Below are positions 8,118 to 18,479 of a DNA stretch of 64,000 bases, in pieces. Position 1 is the first letter of the stretch. Each line of letters starts with the position of its first letter. The stretch spans positions 2,046,001-2,110,000 of the forward strand of contig NC_010545.1 in NCBI RefSeq assembly GCF_000069945.1, in the 5' to 3' direction. The stretch comes from Corynebacterium urealyticum DSM 7109. Its GTDB lineage: Bacteria > Actinomycetota > Actinomycetes > Mycobacteriales > Mycobacteriaceae. Below the pieces are notes generated by a model. The model saw only the letters and a program-made list of their open reading frames with translations. It was not told the DNA's origin and searched no databases. A program made the translations under genes and the position numbers.

Positions 8118-9290
8118 TCAAGGCCGCCCGGCAAGTAGCTCGCCAAAGCGCTCCAGCACCCCGGCGGCGTCCAGGCGCTCCAGCACTCGCGCATTCGGGG
8201 TGAGTTGCTGCCCGAAGGGCGGTTTTGGGTCGAAGGCCAGGGTCGCACCGCGAGTGAGCTCGGAGTCGGCTTCCACGTCCACGTGGAACTCCCGGGTGGC
8301 ACAGTCCACGTCCTCAAGCAGCACCATCGCGGCGGCAAGGTCGTGGATCTGCGCCTGGTATCCGACCCCAACCTGCTCGTGAAATTCGAAGTAGAACTCA
8401 AGCGCGGCGGTCAACAGTTGGCCGAGCTGTGACATCGCCTGCGTGCCTGCCCAGTCGCCTTGCCTGTCAGCCTGCCGACCCGCCTGCTGCCCAATGTCCT
8501 GCCCAATGTCCTGCCCAGCGTCGAGGGAGCGAACCCAGCTGCGCAGCCGCTTTGGGGTGAGCAGCACCTGCTCGGTCATGTTCAGCGGGGCGATCACCGG
8601 CAAGGGCGCACCCGTGGGCCAGTGTTGCAGGGCGTGTTTCAGTGCGTGCGGATCTACCCAGGCGTTCCATTCCGCGACCGGGGTGGTGTTGCCGGGATAT
8701 CCGAATGCCCCGCCCATGATGACCACCTGGCAGCCCCGCAGCACCTCCGGGGCATGCTCCACAGCCCAGGCCAGGTTCGTCGCAGGACCACACACCAGCA
8801 GGTGGGTGGGCTGAGCTTCTGCCCAGTGGGCCACCGCTGCAGCCGCGGTGCCACCCGATGTGCTGCCGCCCGGCGCGGGAGATTCTTCGGCCTGCCCAGG
8901 CGATTCTGCTGCCTGCGCCTGCCGAGCATCGCCGGCTTCTCCCAGCCAGTAGCCCAACCCCCGCGGTCCGTGGGTTTCCGGCGTCGTCACCAGAGGCAGC
9001 ACCCGCGGCTGCGCGGCGCCGATCGTGATCTTCGGGATTGAAACATCCGAACCCCCACCGCGTTGGGCGCGGTGACGTCCTAAAGAAGAAGGTCCCCACT
9101 GATCCGCGGCGACGCGCAAGACTTCCGCGGAATTACGGGCGGCGTCATCGGCAGTGCAGTTGCCGGCGCTGGTGGTCACCGAGAGGTCGATCCGGCTGGC
9201 TAGATGCAGCCGATAGAGGTAGATCAGGGCGAGGGCATCGTCGATGCCGGTGTCCACGTCGGCAACGACCGTCAGGGAAGGTGTGCTCAC
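8118..9290 (-). CDS. Nucleoside hydrolase (inosine-uridine preferring family)
   Basis: Splits the N-glycosidic bond of nucleosides for base salvage. The family fingerprint DVDTGIDDALAL lies at the N-terminus, with the Ca-site aspartates; further blocks are LLVCGPATNLAWA, VIMGGAFGYPGNTTPVAEWNAWVDP and NMTEQV. At 390 residues it is longer than typical members (about 310-350) because of two low-complexity insertions: an Ala/Gln/Glu/Ser/Gly-rich one after GEAGDARQ, and a DIGQ-rich one encoded by a 12-bp tandem repeat. Start is GTG at 9290. Divergent from the YibE/F gene. Function by family is firm; the preferred nucleoside is unknown. Confidence 0.87.
   Translation of the reverse strand: MSTPSLTVVADVDTGIDDALALIYLYRLHLASRIDLSVTTSAGNCTADDAARNSAEVLRVAADQWGPSSLGRHRAQRGGGSDVSIPKITIGAAQPRVLPLVTTPETHGPRGLGYWLGEAGDARQAQAAESPGQAEESPAPGGSTSGGTAAAAVAHWAEAQPTHLLVCGPATNLAWAVEHAPEVLRGCQVVIMGGAFGYPGNTTPVAEWNAWVDPHALKHALQHWPTGAPLPVIAPLNMTEQVLLTPKRLRSWVRSLDAGQDIGQDIGQQAGRQADRQGDWAGTQAMSQLGQLLTAALEFYFEFHEQVGVGYQAQIHDLAAAMVLLEDVDCATREFHVDVEADSELTRGATLAFDPKPPFGQQLTPNARVLERLDAAGVLERFGELLAGRP
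8487..8522. repeat. 12-bp tandem repeat (3 copies) inside nucleoside hydrolase gene
   Basis: CTGCCCAATGTC at 8487-8498 and 8499-8510, and CTGCCCAGCGTC at 8511-8522. On the coding strand each unit adds one D-(I/A)-G-Q block, so copy-number change would keep the frame and only change a surface loop. Confidence 0.85.
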
Positions 9291-9413
9291 AGCTTCTCAC
9301 GCTACCGATCACCCCGACCGCCGGGTAAGGTACTCCAAAGTTAATGGGAATACTTTTCTTTTACCCGGCGCGCACGCGACCGCCCGCGCGCCATTTTTAG
9401 CGAGGGATAACCC

Positions 9414-10643
9414 GTGGCCAAGCACCATAAGAAAACAACACCGCGGTGGAGCACACCCCAGTGGGTGCTGGCCATCGGACTGGCGGTATTCGCCATCGCC
9501 ACCCTCGCCGCCCTCGTCGTGCAGTGGCCACACAGCAGCGAGGAGCCCAAGGTCACCCCGGCCTACCAAAATTCCGGCTACGCGGGAGCGCTGACCAGCG
9601 GCGAGGTGCTCTTCACCCGCGCCGCGAAGTGCGGGGCCACCGAGATCGGGGTGACCAGCGAATCCATCCCGGAGGATAAGAACCCCTTCGCGGAGAAGCT
9701 CTGCACGCAGGTCATCGTTCGACTCACCGACGGCGCCGACGAGGGCAAATACACCGCACTAGAGTCCCGCCACATGCCCGGCGAACCGGAGCTGCATGAG
9801 GGCGATAGCATCAAGCTGATCCACAGCCACGGCACCTACGCCTTCCAGGATTACGACCGCACGGGCCCACTGTGGGCATGGGTGCTGGCCACGATCGTGC
9901 TGATCATCGCGGTCGGCCGCTGGCGTGGGCTACGGGCGCTAGTGGGGCTGGCGATCACGATGGTGATGATCCTCGCTTTCCTATTGCCCGCGTTGCTGCG
10001 GGGCGGGTCCCCGCTGTGGTTGGCGGTGACGACGGCGGCGACCGTCATCCTTCTCGTCGTCTTCTTGGTCCATGGGATGAACTGGAAATCGGCGGCCGCG
10101 ATGGGCGGTTCCCTGGTGGCGGTGGCCATCGCCACGGCGCTCTCGGGGCTAGCCATCGACTCCACCTCCCTGCGGGGCTTGGGGGATGAATCGAATCTGC
10201 AGATCCTGCTCTATCTGCCGGAGCTGGACATCACCGGGCTGATGCTGGCTGGGATGATTATCGGCGCGCTGGGCGTGCTTAATGACGCCACGATCGCGCA
10301 GGCCTCTACGATCACTGAGCTCAAGCGTGCAGAACCGGATGCGTCGCCCTGGCAGCTCTTCCGCAACGCCATGCGGGTCGGTGAGGATCACATCGCGTCC
10401 ATGGTCTACACCCTGGTGCTGGGCTATGCGGGTGTTGCGATCCCCATGATGCTGCTGCTGAGCATCTCCGGCCGGCCGATCGAGCAGGTGCTTACCTCGG
10501 ATGTGATGGCCACCGAGCTGCTGCGTTCCGTCACGGGCGCGATCGCGTTGCTGCTCGCGATTCCGCTGACCACCGCCATCGCGGCTGTGACCGCGGACCC
10601 AAACAGCAGGGATTCAGGGCACGCGCATATCCACACCCATTAG
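9414..10643 (+). CDS. YibE/F family multi-pass membrane protein
   Basis: 409-residue membrane protein. One N-terminal transmembrane helix (about residues 16-36) is followed by an extracytoplasmic beta-rich domain, then about seven transmembrane helices containing the YibE/F core (LLYLPELDITGLMLAGMIIG and GVLNDATIAQASTITEL). Members are widespread in Gram-positive bacteria and have no established biochemical role; transport has been suggested. Start is GTG at 9414 with GAGGGA upstream. The acyltransferase gene begins 10 bp downstream, so the two are probably co-transcribed. Confidence 0.8.
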   Translation: MAKHHKKTTPRWSTPQWVLAIGLAVFAIATLAALVVQWPHSSEEPKVTPAYQNSGYAGALTSGEVLFTRAAKCGATEIGVTSESIPEDKNPFAEKLCTQVIVRLTDGADEGKYTALESRHMPGEPELHEGDSIKLIHSHGTYAFQDYDRTGPLWAWVLATIVLIIAVGRWRGLRALVGLAITMVMILAFLLPALLRGGSPLWLAVTTAATVILLVVFLVHGMNWKSAAAMGGSLVAVAIATALSGLAIDSTSLRGLGDESNLQILLYLPELDITGLMLAGMIIGALGVLNDATIAQASTITELKRAEPDASPWQLFRNAMRVGEDHIASMVYTLVLGYAGVAIPMMLLLSISGRPIEQVLTSDVMATELLRSVTGAIALLLAIPLTTAIAAVTADPNSRDSGHAHIHTH

Positions 10644-10653
10644 GATTAAATTC

Positions 10654-12450
10654 ATGACGAATAACCCGGTATCCAATGCTGCAATTTTGAAGCCTCTGCC
10701 GCTGCCGGAACTAGAGGACACCCTGGGTCGGTTGCGGCATGTGGTCAGTGCCGTAGCCAGCACCGATCAGCTGGCCCACACCGACGAGGCCATCGCCGAT
10801 TTCAAGCAGCAAGAGGGCCCGCGGCTGCAGGCTCAGCTGCGGGAGTTCGCCGAGGAGAAGGAGGCCGAGAACTCCAGCTGGCTGGCCGAGCAGTGGTTGG
10901 ATGATTACCTCGACGTCCGCACCTCCCTCCCGGTGACCACGAACGTCGGTTTCCAGGCACGCATCGACGTCGCCGGTGAGGGTTTGGATCGGGTTGCTCG
11001 CGTCATCCGTCGCATTGCAGAGGTGCACCTGATGCAGGCGCGCGGGCAAATGCCGGAGGAGCGCGATTTCCGCGATAATCCGCTGAGCTCGACGCAGTGG
11101 CGTTGCTTCAACGGCGGCCTGCGCCACCCGAATGTGGATCGCGACGAGATCCTGCGCTGCACCAAGGGGGCGCGTAGCCGCCGGATCGGCGTTCTTCACG
11201 AGGGACGCATGTGGAATGTCCCCATTTCGGACGGCAGTGGGCATGCCCTGTCCATCTCCACGATCCGCGCCGCACTCGGCAAGATCGTCGATGCTCCAGC
11301 CCCGGAGGCTGAGGCGGATGGCGAGGCGGCTCTCGCCGCGCGCCCGGGTTTTGCGGACATGAGCTACCTGGGCTCGGGCCTGCTGGCGGAGCCCTTCAAC
11401 GAGATGATCCGCGACCGGGACAACGCCGAGACCTATGACCAGCTGCGCGACCAGCTCTTCCACGTCTCTCTCGATTCGGCCCGCGGCTCCGAGGCGGAGC
11501 TGCTGCGGCGTGCTGCGTTTAGCACAGGGCTGGCCTGGGTCTACAAGCCGATCACCTACGTGATCAGCACGGTTCAGAACTTCCAGGCCATGCACGTGGA
11601 GCATTCCACGGTGGACGGCGCGACCCTGGTCACGGCGCTGCGACGCATCCAGGAGGTCAAGGTCAAGGACGAGGCCCCAGGTTCGCCGGCGCTGGCCCGC
11701 CCCGAGGAGCTGACCTGGGTTCGGGTGCCTGAGGAGCTGGCGAGCGTGGGCGCCCCGGGTGGGGCGAGCGTTGGCGCGGAGCCGGAGCTGCGCATCGTGG
11801 ATGCCCCTCGCCTGCCGCAGGATGAGATTCCCTTCAAATTCAGCGCCGGTGCGATGAGCCAGCTGATCCTCACTCTGGCTCAGGAGCTGTCCTTTGGCCG
11901 CACCCGCGGGGTCTACGAGGCCGTGGATATGCGGGAGTACAAGGCCGGGCGCACGGAGTGCCTGCGCGCTGCGACCCCGGAGGCCGTGGCCTTCGCTAAG
12001 GCCTTGATCAAGGCGGAGGACGCGGAGTCCGCTGCGGCGGATGCGGAGCTCCGCGAGAAGCTGGACGCGGTGCTGGCCGCCCACCGCGCATGGGTGAAGA
12101 GCTGCAAGGCAGGCGCGGGCATCGATCGCCACCTGTGGGCACTGAACTTCACCGCCCAGAAGTCCGAGGAGGGTGCGGACGGCATCGCCCTGCTGAAGGA
12201 CGAGGGGGTAGCGCTCGCGCTCCGGGACTTCCTCTCCACGACGTCGGTGGGTTCAGCGGATCAGATTATTCGCTATGCTTTTGCGCCGACCGTCGCCGAG
12301 GGCTTCGGTGTGAACTACACGCCGGATCAGGATCACATCGAGTACCTGGTGAGCTACAGCGAGAGCGCGGAGGATCCACAGTGGTTCCTGGAGAACCTCG
12401 TGGCTGCTGGCCAGCTGCTCGCGGACTACCTGGGGGCGCTGGAAAAATAA
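10654..12450 (+). CDS. Choline/carnitine O-acyltransferase family protein
   Basis: Predicted to move acyl groups between CoA and carnitine, choline or a related alcohol. At 598 residues it has the length of carnitine acetyltransferases. Family blocks in order: LPLPELEDTL near the N-terminus; WLAEQWLDDYLDVRTSLPV; catalytic-site VEHSTVDG with the predicted base His317; GRTECLRAATPE; GIDRHLWAL; and the STS-type motif FLSTTSVG followed by GFGVNYTPDQDHI. The family is mainly eukaryotic and sparse in bacteria. It follows the YibE/F gene by 10 bp and ends at a good terminator. The acceptor alcohol and chain length cannot be told; carnitine or choline use by a host-associated corynebacterium is an inference. 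Confidence 0.8.
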   Translation: MTNNPVSNAAILKPLPLPELEDTLGRLRHVVSAVASTDQLAHTDEAIADFKQQEGPRLQAQLREFAEEKEAENSSWLAEQWLDDYLDVRTSLPVTTNVGFQARIDVAGEGLDRVARVIRRIAEVHLMQARGQMPEERDFRDNPLSSTQWRCFNGGLRHPNVDRDEILRCTKGARSRRIGVLHEGRMWNVPISDGSGHALSISTIRAALGKIVDAPAPEAEADGEAALAARPGFADMSYLGSGLLAEPFNEMIRDRDNAETYDQLRDQLFHVSLDSARGSEAELLRRAAFSTGLAWVYKPITYVISTVQNFQAMHVEHSTVDGATLVTALRRIQEVKVKDEAPGSPALARPEELTWVRVPEELASVGAPGGASVGAEPELRIVDAPRLPQDEIPFKFSAGAMSQLILTLAQELSFGRTRGVYEAVDMREYKAGRTECLRAATPEAVAFAKALIKAEDAESAAADAELREKLDAVLAAHRAWVKSCKAGAGIDRHLWALNFTAQKSEEGADGIALLKDEGVALALRDFLSTTSVGSADQIIRYAFAPTVAEGFGVNYTPDQDHIEYLVSYSESAEDPQWFLENLVAAGQLLADYLGALEK

Positions 12451-12461
12451 GCCCCAAACAG

Positions 12462-12496
12462 GGCCGCCGTGGATGATCCGCGGCGGCCTTTATTTA
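12462..12496 (+). terminator. Rho-independent terminator after acyltransferase gene
   Basis: GGCCGCCG (12462-12469) pairs with CGGCGGCC ending at 12488; the inner GGA/TCC adds to the stem, and a TTTATTTATT tail follows. It separates the acyltransferase unit from the urease operon. Confidence 0.85.
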
Positions 12497-12783
12497 TTGC
12501 CTGAATTACTTAACTCGTGGCCAATGAATGTATTTAGTGATATCAATCACTTTCGGCAATTAATGGCCTTAATCACATTTTCGCGCACTCGTTGCGCGAA
12601 CTATCTTTTATGTGTTTGACCATTACTTTGTTGCTTCATATCGCCGCCTTACCCCCTGTTTAAAAATGGTAGACTTCGGGGTGTCATGGCTCCTGCCGCA
12701 GTAATGAATAGCAATAGGCATTAATCGGCAGAGCGGTGAACTAATAAGGGTTCACCCAACCATTCTTTGACCACAGGAGAGAC
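12497..12783 (+). promoter_or_regulatory. AT-rich urease operon promoter and leader region
   Basis: About 290 bp, clearly richer in A/T than its surroundings. It contains a perfect inverted repeat TTCGCGCA-N5-TGCGCGAA (12580-12600), a candidate operator. A -35-like TTGACC (12616-12621) has a weak TATCGC 17 nt downstream; a better -10 of the corynebacterial TANANT type, TAGACT, lies at 12670-12675. Two hairpins follow in the leader: CTGCCG/CGGCAG (12693-12698/12726-12731) and GGTGAAC/GTTCACC (12735-12741/12750-12756), the latter just before the ribosome binding site AGGAGAG. I did not recognise an AmtR box, although nitrogen control of urease is known in C. glutamicum. Confidence 0.55.
12580..12600. 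promoter_or_regulatory. Perfect inverted repeat upstream of ureA (candidate operator)
   Basis: TTCGCGCA, five bases, TGCGCGAA: an 8-bp perfect dyad in an otherwise AT-rich region, 16 bp before the first possible -35. Size and symmetry fit a dimeric repressor or activator site. The binding protein is unknown. Confidence 0.5.
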
Positions 12784-13086
12784 ATGCACCTCACAGCACG
12801 AGAGCAGGAGAAGCTTCTCATTGTTGTCGCCGCCGACGTGGCGCGTCGCCGCAAGGAGCGCGGCGTCAAGCTGAACCACCCGGAAGCGGTCGCGTACATC
12901 ACCGCCGAGCTCATGGAGGGCGCCCGTGACGGCAAGACCGTCGCCGAGCTCATGAGCGAGGGCCAGCAGTACCTGACTCGCGACGACGTCATGGAAGGCG
13001 TCCCGGAGATGATTTCCGACGTCCAGGTGGAGGCCACCTTCCCGGACGGCACGAAGCTTGTCACTGTCCACAACCCGATCCGCTAA
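12784..13086 (+). CDS. ureA: Urease gamma subunit
   Basis: Small structural subunit of the nickel enzyme that hydrolyses urea to ammonia and carbamate. 100 residues, the standard length, beginning [12 protein letters not shown] and ending in the conserved [11 protein letters not shown]. Good ribosome site AGGAGAG before the ATG. First gene of the ureABC-EFGD cluster; the gap to ureB is 60 bp. Confidence 0.97.
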   Translation: MHLTAREQEKLLIVVAADVARRRKERGVKLNHPEAVAYITAELMEGARDGKTVAELMSEGQQYLTRDDVMEGVPEMISDVQVEATFPDGTKLVTVHNPIR

Positions 13087-13146
13087 GTAGCGCCCAAACC
13101 TTCACGTTTGGCCACGCAACCGGCACGCTTCGAGAGGATTTTCTCA

Positions 13147-13458
13147 ATGACCATTTCCGGTGAGTACTTCATCGGCGACGAGCCGATCATCCTGAACGAG
13201 GGTCGCGAGACCACGACCATCGAGGTCACCAACACCGGCGACCGCCCGATCCAGATCGGATCCCACTTCCACTTCTACGAGATCAACAAGGCTGTGGAGT
13301 TCGACCGCGAGGCTGCTTATGGCAAGCGTCTCGACATCCCCGCTGGCACCGCTGTCCGCCTCGAACCAGGCGACAAGCGCACCGTGGACCTGATTGACTT
13401 CGGCGGCCACCGCGAAGTCTACGGCTTCAACCAGCAGGTCAACGGCAAGCTGGACTAG
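13147..13458 (+). CDS. ureB: Urease beta subunit
   Basis: Structural subunit of urease, 103 residues, with family blocks [27 protein letters not shown] and [12 protein letters not shown]. The ATG at 13147 (MTISGEYF) is preceded by GAGAGGA; an earlier in-frame ATG at 13108 would add 13 residues not expected in UreB. Separate ureA and ureB genes are the usual corynebacterial arrangement. Confidence 0.97.
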   Translation: MTISGEYFIGDEPIILNEGRETTTIEVTNTGDRPIQIGSHFHFYEINKAVEFDREAAYGKRLDIPAGTAVRLEPGDKRTVDLIDFGGHREVYGFNQQVNGKLD

Positions 13459-13516
13459 CGCCGTTTAAAGAACACAGCGAAGAACTTCTCACACTTCACT
13501 CCTAAGGAGAGCATTC

Positions 13517-15232
<1,716 letters not shown>

Positions 15233-15262
15233 AGCCAAAGGCAGTATTGCTTCTGTGATCTA

Positions 15263-15310
15263 ATGCACCGCGACCGGCGGCTTTTGCCGCCATCGCGGTG
15301 CATTCTTTTT
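15263..15310 (+). terminator. Strong intra-operon terminator-like hairpin between ureC and ureE
   Basis: ATGCACCGCGA (15263-15273) pairs perfectly with TCGCGGTGCAT (15293-15303). An inner GGCGGC/GCCGCC stem closes a TTTT loop, and the tail is TCTTTTT. This is a classic intrinsic terminator placed in the middle of a same-strand gene cluster. It probably reduces read-through from the structural genes into the accessory genes. Confidence 0.8.
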
Positions 15311-15378
15311 CGTTAGACTTGAGGCTGCATAAATAAACACGCAGTCAATTGAGCAACGTCATTTATTAGGAGCCGGAA

Positions 15379-15855
15379 ATGATTATCACCGAGATTCTGG
15401 GGAACCGCGCACAGCTCTCCGCCGATGAGATCGCCCAGTACACCGAGGAAAAGGTCAAGCTGCCGAACCTCGACCTGGTCAAGCGCATCCAGCGCGTCAC
15501 CACCGACGCAGACCGCGAGATCGGCCTTCGCCTGCCGTCGGAGGTCAAGGAGCTCAAGGACGGCGACATCCTGTACCAGAACGACAGCCTGCTGATCACC
15601 GTCGAGGTGCTGCCGACCGACGTCCTGGTCTACCGCCCGCGCAACACCCTGGAGATGGGCAAGGTCGCCCACTCCCTGGGCAACCGCCACCTCCAGGCCC
15701 AGTTCTTCGGTGAGGATTCCGAGTACGGCGAAACCGTCATGGTGCTCCAGTACGACCACACGGTCGAGGACCACCTCAAGCACGTCGACGCGCAGTACAG
15801 CCGCGAAGACCGAGTAATGCCGGAGGCATTTCGCCATGCAGAACACTCCCACTAA
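15379..15855 (+). CDS. ureE: Urease accessory protein UreE (nickel metallochaperone)
   Basis: Delivers nickel to the UreD/F/G-urease assembly complex. 158 residues. The N-terminal UreE domain (MIITEILGNRAQ) is followed by the metal-binding domain with GNRHLQAQFF and VMVLQYDHTVEDHL. The C-terminal tail carries only a few His (FRHAEHSH) and not the long His-rich tail of some enterobacterial forms. Ribosome site TAGGAG. The last 20 nt overlap ureF in another frame. Confidence 0.95.
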   Translation: MIITEILGNRAQLSADEIAQYTEEKVKLPNLDLVKRIQRVTTDADREIGLRLPSEVKELKDGDILYQNDSLLITVEVLPTDVLVYRPRNTLEMGKVAHSLGNRHLQAQFFGEDSEYGETVMVLQYDHTVEDHLKHVDAQYSREDRVMPEAFRHAEHSH

Positions 15856-16630
15856 GAGCAAGAAGAACGGGAAGAAGACCGAGCAGGCCGAGACCGGCCC
15901 ACAGCACGTCCCCTCCGCGGTTCGCGCGCAGCTCGCAATGCTGCACTTCACGGACTCCGCGCTGCCCACCGGTGGCTTCAGCCACTCCTACGGCATGGAG
16001 ACCTACCTGCAGCGCGACGACGTCCACGACCCGGACACCTTCGCGACCTGGCTGCGGGCCTATCTGCGCCAGGCAGCCTATAACGACGGCCTGATCTGCC
16101 GCTTCGCTGCAGAGGTCGGCGCGCAGATCAACAGCGGTGAGCTCGACGAGGACGCCGCCTACGCGCGCCTGACTGAGCTCGACCAGCTCGCGCACGTCTC
16201 CCTCGTGCCACGCCAGGTCCGCGATGCGAACTCCTCCATGGGCACCCGCATGGCCAAGATCGGCCCCGTCGCGGTGCCCGAGTCCCCAATCCTGCAGCGC
16301 TATTGCAAGGACGTCCGCGAGGGCGAGCTGCACGGCAGCCCCGCTATCGTGCACGGACTGGCCCTGGGCGTGCTCGGCCTGGATATCTCCGAAGCGGTGC
16401 GCAGCTACCTCATGCAGCTGACCGTCTCGCTGACGCAGAACGGGATCCGCGGCATCCCGATTGGCCAGGACGCCGGACAGCGAGTGCTCTCCGCGATGTA
16501 CCCAGTCATTAACCGCACCGCGGAGAAGATTTTCACCCTGGGGATGATCGACCTCGGCATGTCCTCCCCCGGCCTGGAGATCGCGCAGATCCAGCACGAG
16601 ACGCACCGTTCCCGCATGTTTATGTCCTAG
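15836..16630 (+). CDS. ureF: Urease accessory protein UreF
   Basis: Part of the UreD-UreF-UreG assembly complex, acting to gate UreG GTPase. 264 residues. The Lys-rich leader MQNTPTKSKKNGKKTEQ is followed by the family core LHFTDSALPTGGFSHSYGMETYL and the C-terminal SSPGLEIAQIQHETHRSRMFMS. The start overlaps the ureE end by 20 nt, indicating coupling. A large hairpin follows directly after the stop. Confidence 0.95.
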   Translation: MQNTPTKSKKNGKKTEQAETGPQHVPSAVRAQLAMLHFTDSALPTGGFSHSYGMETYLQRDDVHDPDTFATWLRAYLRQAAYNDGLICRFAAEVGAQINSGELDEDAAYARLTELDQLAHVSLVPRQVRDANSSMGTRMAKIGPVAVPESPILQRYCKDVREGELHGSPAIVHGLALGVLGLDISEAVRSYLMQLTVSLTQNGIRGIPIGQDAGQRVLSAMYPVINRTAEKIFTLGMIDLGMSSPGLEIAQIQHETHRSRMFMS

Positions 16631-16685
16631 CCCTTGGGCACAGCCCCGCCGGTAATCCAAGGATTCTCCGGCGCGGCACCAAGGG
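16631..16685. other. Large hairpin between ureF and ureG
   Basis: CCCTTGG (16631-16637) pairs with CCAAGGG (16679-16685), enclosing further GC-rich pairing (GCCCCGCCGG against CCGGCGCGGC). No T-run follows, so it is more likely an mRNA processing or stability structure than a terminator. The ureF-ureG gap is 158 bp, the largest among the accessory genes. Confidence 0.6.
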
Positions 16686-16788
16686 CACCGCGCACCCGCT
16701 GCTCCCCCGCTATCTGGGGAATACCCAAGACCAGCGGCGCGCTGAAATATAAGAGTAAAAGAAGACAAGAAAGAAGGCCTAGAGAATC

Positions 16789-17406
16789 ATGGCACCTATC
16801 AAGATTGGTATCGGCGGCCCGGTCGGCTCCGGCAAGACCGAGCTCATCGAGCGCATCACCCGCGCCCTCGACGGCGAGATCGAGATGGCCGCGATCACGA
16901 ACGATATTTACACCCTCGAGGATGCGAAGATCCTGGCACGCAACTCCGTCCTGGATGAGGACCGCATCATCGGTGTCGAGACCGGTGGCTGCCCGCACAC
17001 CGCTATCCGTGAGGACACGTCCATGAACGACGCGGCCTACGAGGAGATCGTCAAGCGCCACCCGAACCTGGACATCGTCTTCGTCGAGTCCGGCGGCGAT
17101 AACCTCTCCGCAACCTTCTCCCCGGAGCTCGTCGACTTCTCCATCTACATCATCGACGTCGCGCAGGGCGAGAAGATCCCGCGCAAGGCCGGCCAGGGCA
17201 TGATCAAGTCCGACCTCTTCGTCATCAACAAGACGGACCTGGCACCCTACGTCGGCGCCGACCTGTCCGTCATGGAAGCCGACTCCAAGAACTTCCGCGG
17301 CGAGAAGCCCTTCGTCATGACCAACCTGAAGACCGACGAGGGCCTCGACGGCGTCCTGCGCTGGATCCGCGAGGACGTCCTGATGAGCGACCTGGCGGAG
17401 AGCTAA
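16789..17406 (+). CDS. ureG: Urease accessory GTPase UreG
   Basis: SIMIBI-class GTPase that powers nickel insertion into urease. 205 residues, typical length. P-loop [11 protein letters not shown], metal-binding [15 protein letters not shown] (the CPH motif), [18 protein letters not shown] and the base-recognition motif NKTD are all intact. Ribosome site AAGAAGG about 11 nt upstream. ureD follows after 3 bp. Confidence 0.97.
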   Translation: MAPIKIGIGGPVGSGKTELIERITRALDGEIEMAAITNDIYTLEDAKILARNSVLDEDRIIGVETGGCPHTAIREDTSMNDAAYEEIVKRHPNLDIVFVESGGDNLSATFSPELVDFSIYIIDVAQGEKIPRKAGQGMIKSDLFVINKTDLAPYVGADLSVMEADSKNFRGEKPFVMTNLKTDEGLDGVLRWIREDVLMSDLAES

Positions 17407-17409
17407 TCC

Positions 17410-18294
17410 GTGAAAGCCTCCCCGTTCATCGACACCCCACCGAAGCGGTATCACTCGCTGCGCGACCCCATCGGCAGGCTCGACCTGCACATCGCGCAGC
17501 GAGAGGGTAAGTCCTACTCAAAGCGGCAGTACTACCACAACGCCCTGCGCGTTATCCGCCCCCACTACCTCGACGATTCCGGCCAGGTCTACTACCAGAT
17601 CGTCAACCCGGGCGGCGGCTACCTGCGCGGCGATGATTACCACATCACCGTCCGCGTGGACGAGGGCGCGAGCCTGCTGCTGAGCGACCAGTCCGCGACG
17701 AAGATCTACAAGACGCCGGATGATCGCTCCCTGCAGGACGTCCACGTCGTGCTGGGCGAGGCCGCCGTCTTCGAGTACCTGCCCGATCAGCTGATCGCGT
17801 ACGAGGACGCCTCCTATGCGCAGTTCATGAACGTGCAGATGGACTCCAGCGCCTCCCTGGTCACCGCGGAGATCGTGACGCCGGGCTGGTCCCCGGACGG
17901 CACCCGTTTTAAGTTCCAGGACGTGCGCCTGCACACCACCGTCGAGGTGGATGGCACGCTCGCGGTGCTGGATAACCTGCTGATCCTGCCGGGCTCCAGC
18001 GAGTTCACCGAGGACTCCATCCTCTACATGGAGGACCAGACCCACGTGGGCTCCCTGCTGGCCGTAGACCGGCGCATCGACGCCGCGCTGCTGGACGAGC
18101 TGCGGGAGTACCTCGCGGGCCTGGAGTTCAAGGAGACCGTGCGCTTCGGGGTCACCCTCATCGACGGGCCGGGGCTCGCGCTGCGCTCCCTCGGCACGCT
18201 GACGGAGGATCTGTACCTGCTGAATACGGAGGTCGCTAACTTCCTCCGCGCGAAGTTCCGCAACCAGCCGCGGCTGCACCTGCGCAAGTACTAG
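17410..18294 (+). CDS. ureD: Urease accessory protein UreD (UreH)
   Basis: Scaffold of the urease maturation complex that contacts apo-urease. 294 residues, with family motifs NPGGGYLRGDDY, LLLSDQSATKIYKTP, EYLPDQLIAYEDA and the C-terminal LRAKFRNQPRLHLRKY. Start is GTG at 17410, 3 bp after the ureG stop. Last gene of the urease cluster. Just after the stop begins a 24-bp sequence that is repeated 803 bp downstream. Confidence 0.95.
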   Translation: MKASPFIDTPPKRYHSLRDPIGRLDLHIAQREGKSYSKRQYYHNALRVIRPHYLDDSGQVYYQIVNPGGGYLRGDDYHITVRVDEGASLLLSDQSATKIYKTPDDRSLQDVHVVLGEAAVFEYLPDQLIAYEDASYAQFMNVQMDSSASLVTAEIVTPGWSPDGTRFKFQDVRLHTTVEVDGTLAVLDNLLILPGSSEFTEDSILYMEDQTHVGSLLAVDRRIDAALLDELREYLAGLEFKETVRFGVTLIDGPGLALRSLGTLTEDLYLLNTEVANFLRAKFRNQPRLHLRKY

Positions 18295-18295
18295 T

Positions 18296-18319
18296 TAGAG
18301 CAGCCGCCGGGCAAACTGC
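18296..18319. repeat. Direct repeat copy 1 flanking the cueP segment
   Basis: TAGAGCAGCCGCCGGGCAA-A-CTGC, identical in 23 of 24 positions to 19099-19122. Copy 2 is the 3' coding end of the minus-strand gene at 19098, so copy 1 looks like a duplicated remnant of that gene end, left beside ureD. Confidence 0.85.
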
Positions 18320-18391
18320 ATCTAGAGCACACAAGGCTCTTTGCAATTCAAGTTCCGGCTGCTATCAACGGATTCACAGAGGACTCCACGC

Positions 18392-18421
18392 CAATGCCGG
18401 GGCATTTTTGCCCCGGCATTG
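18392..18421. terminator. Perfect 13-bp hairpin upstream of cueP
   Basis: CAATGCCGGGGCA (18392-18404), TTTT loop, TGCCCCGGCATTG (18409-18421). No T-run follows on the plus strand, so termination of the urease transcript here is plausible but not certain. It lies within the segment bounded by the direct repeats. Confidence 0.6.
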
Positions 18422-18479
18422 TGCCATGCTGGACAAGTTCCATCACCCACTCAGTTGAAGAACGAGGTCCGCGTTAAAC

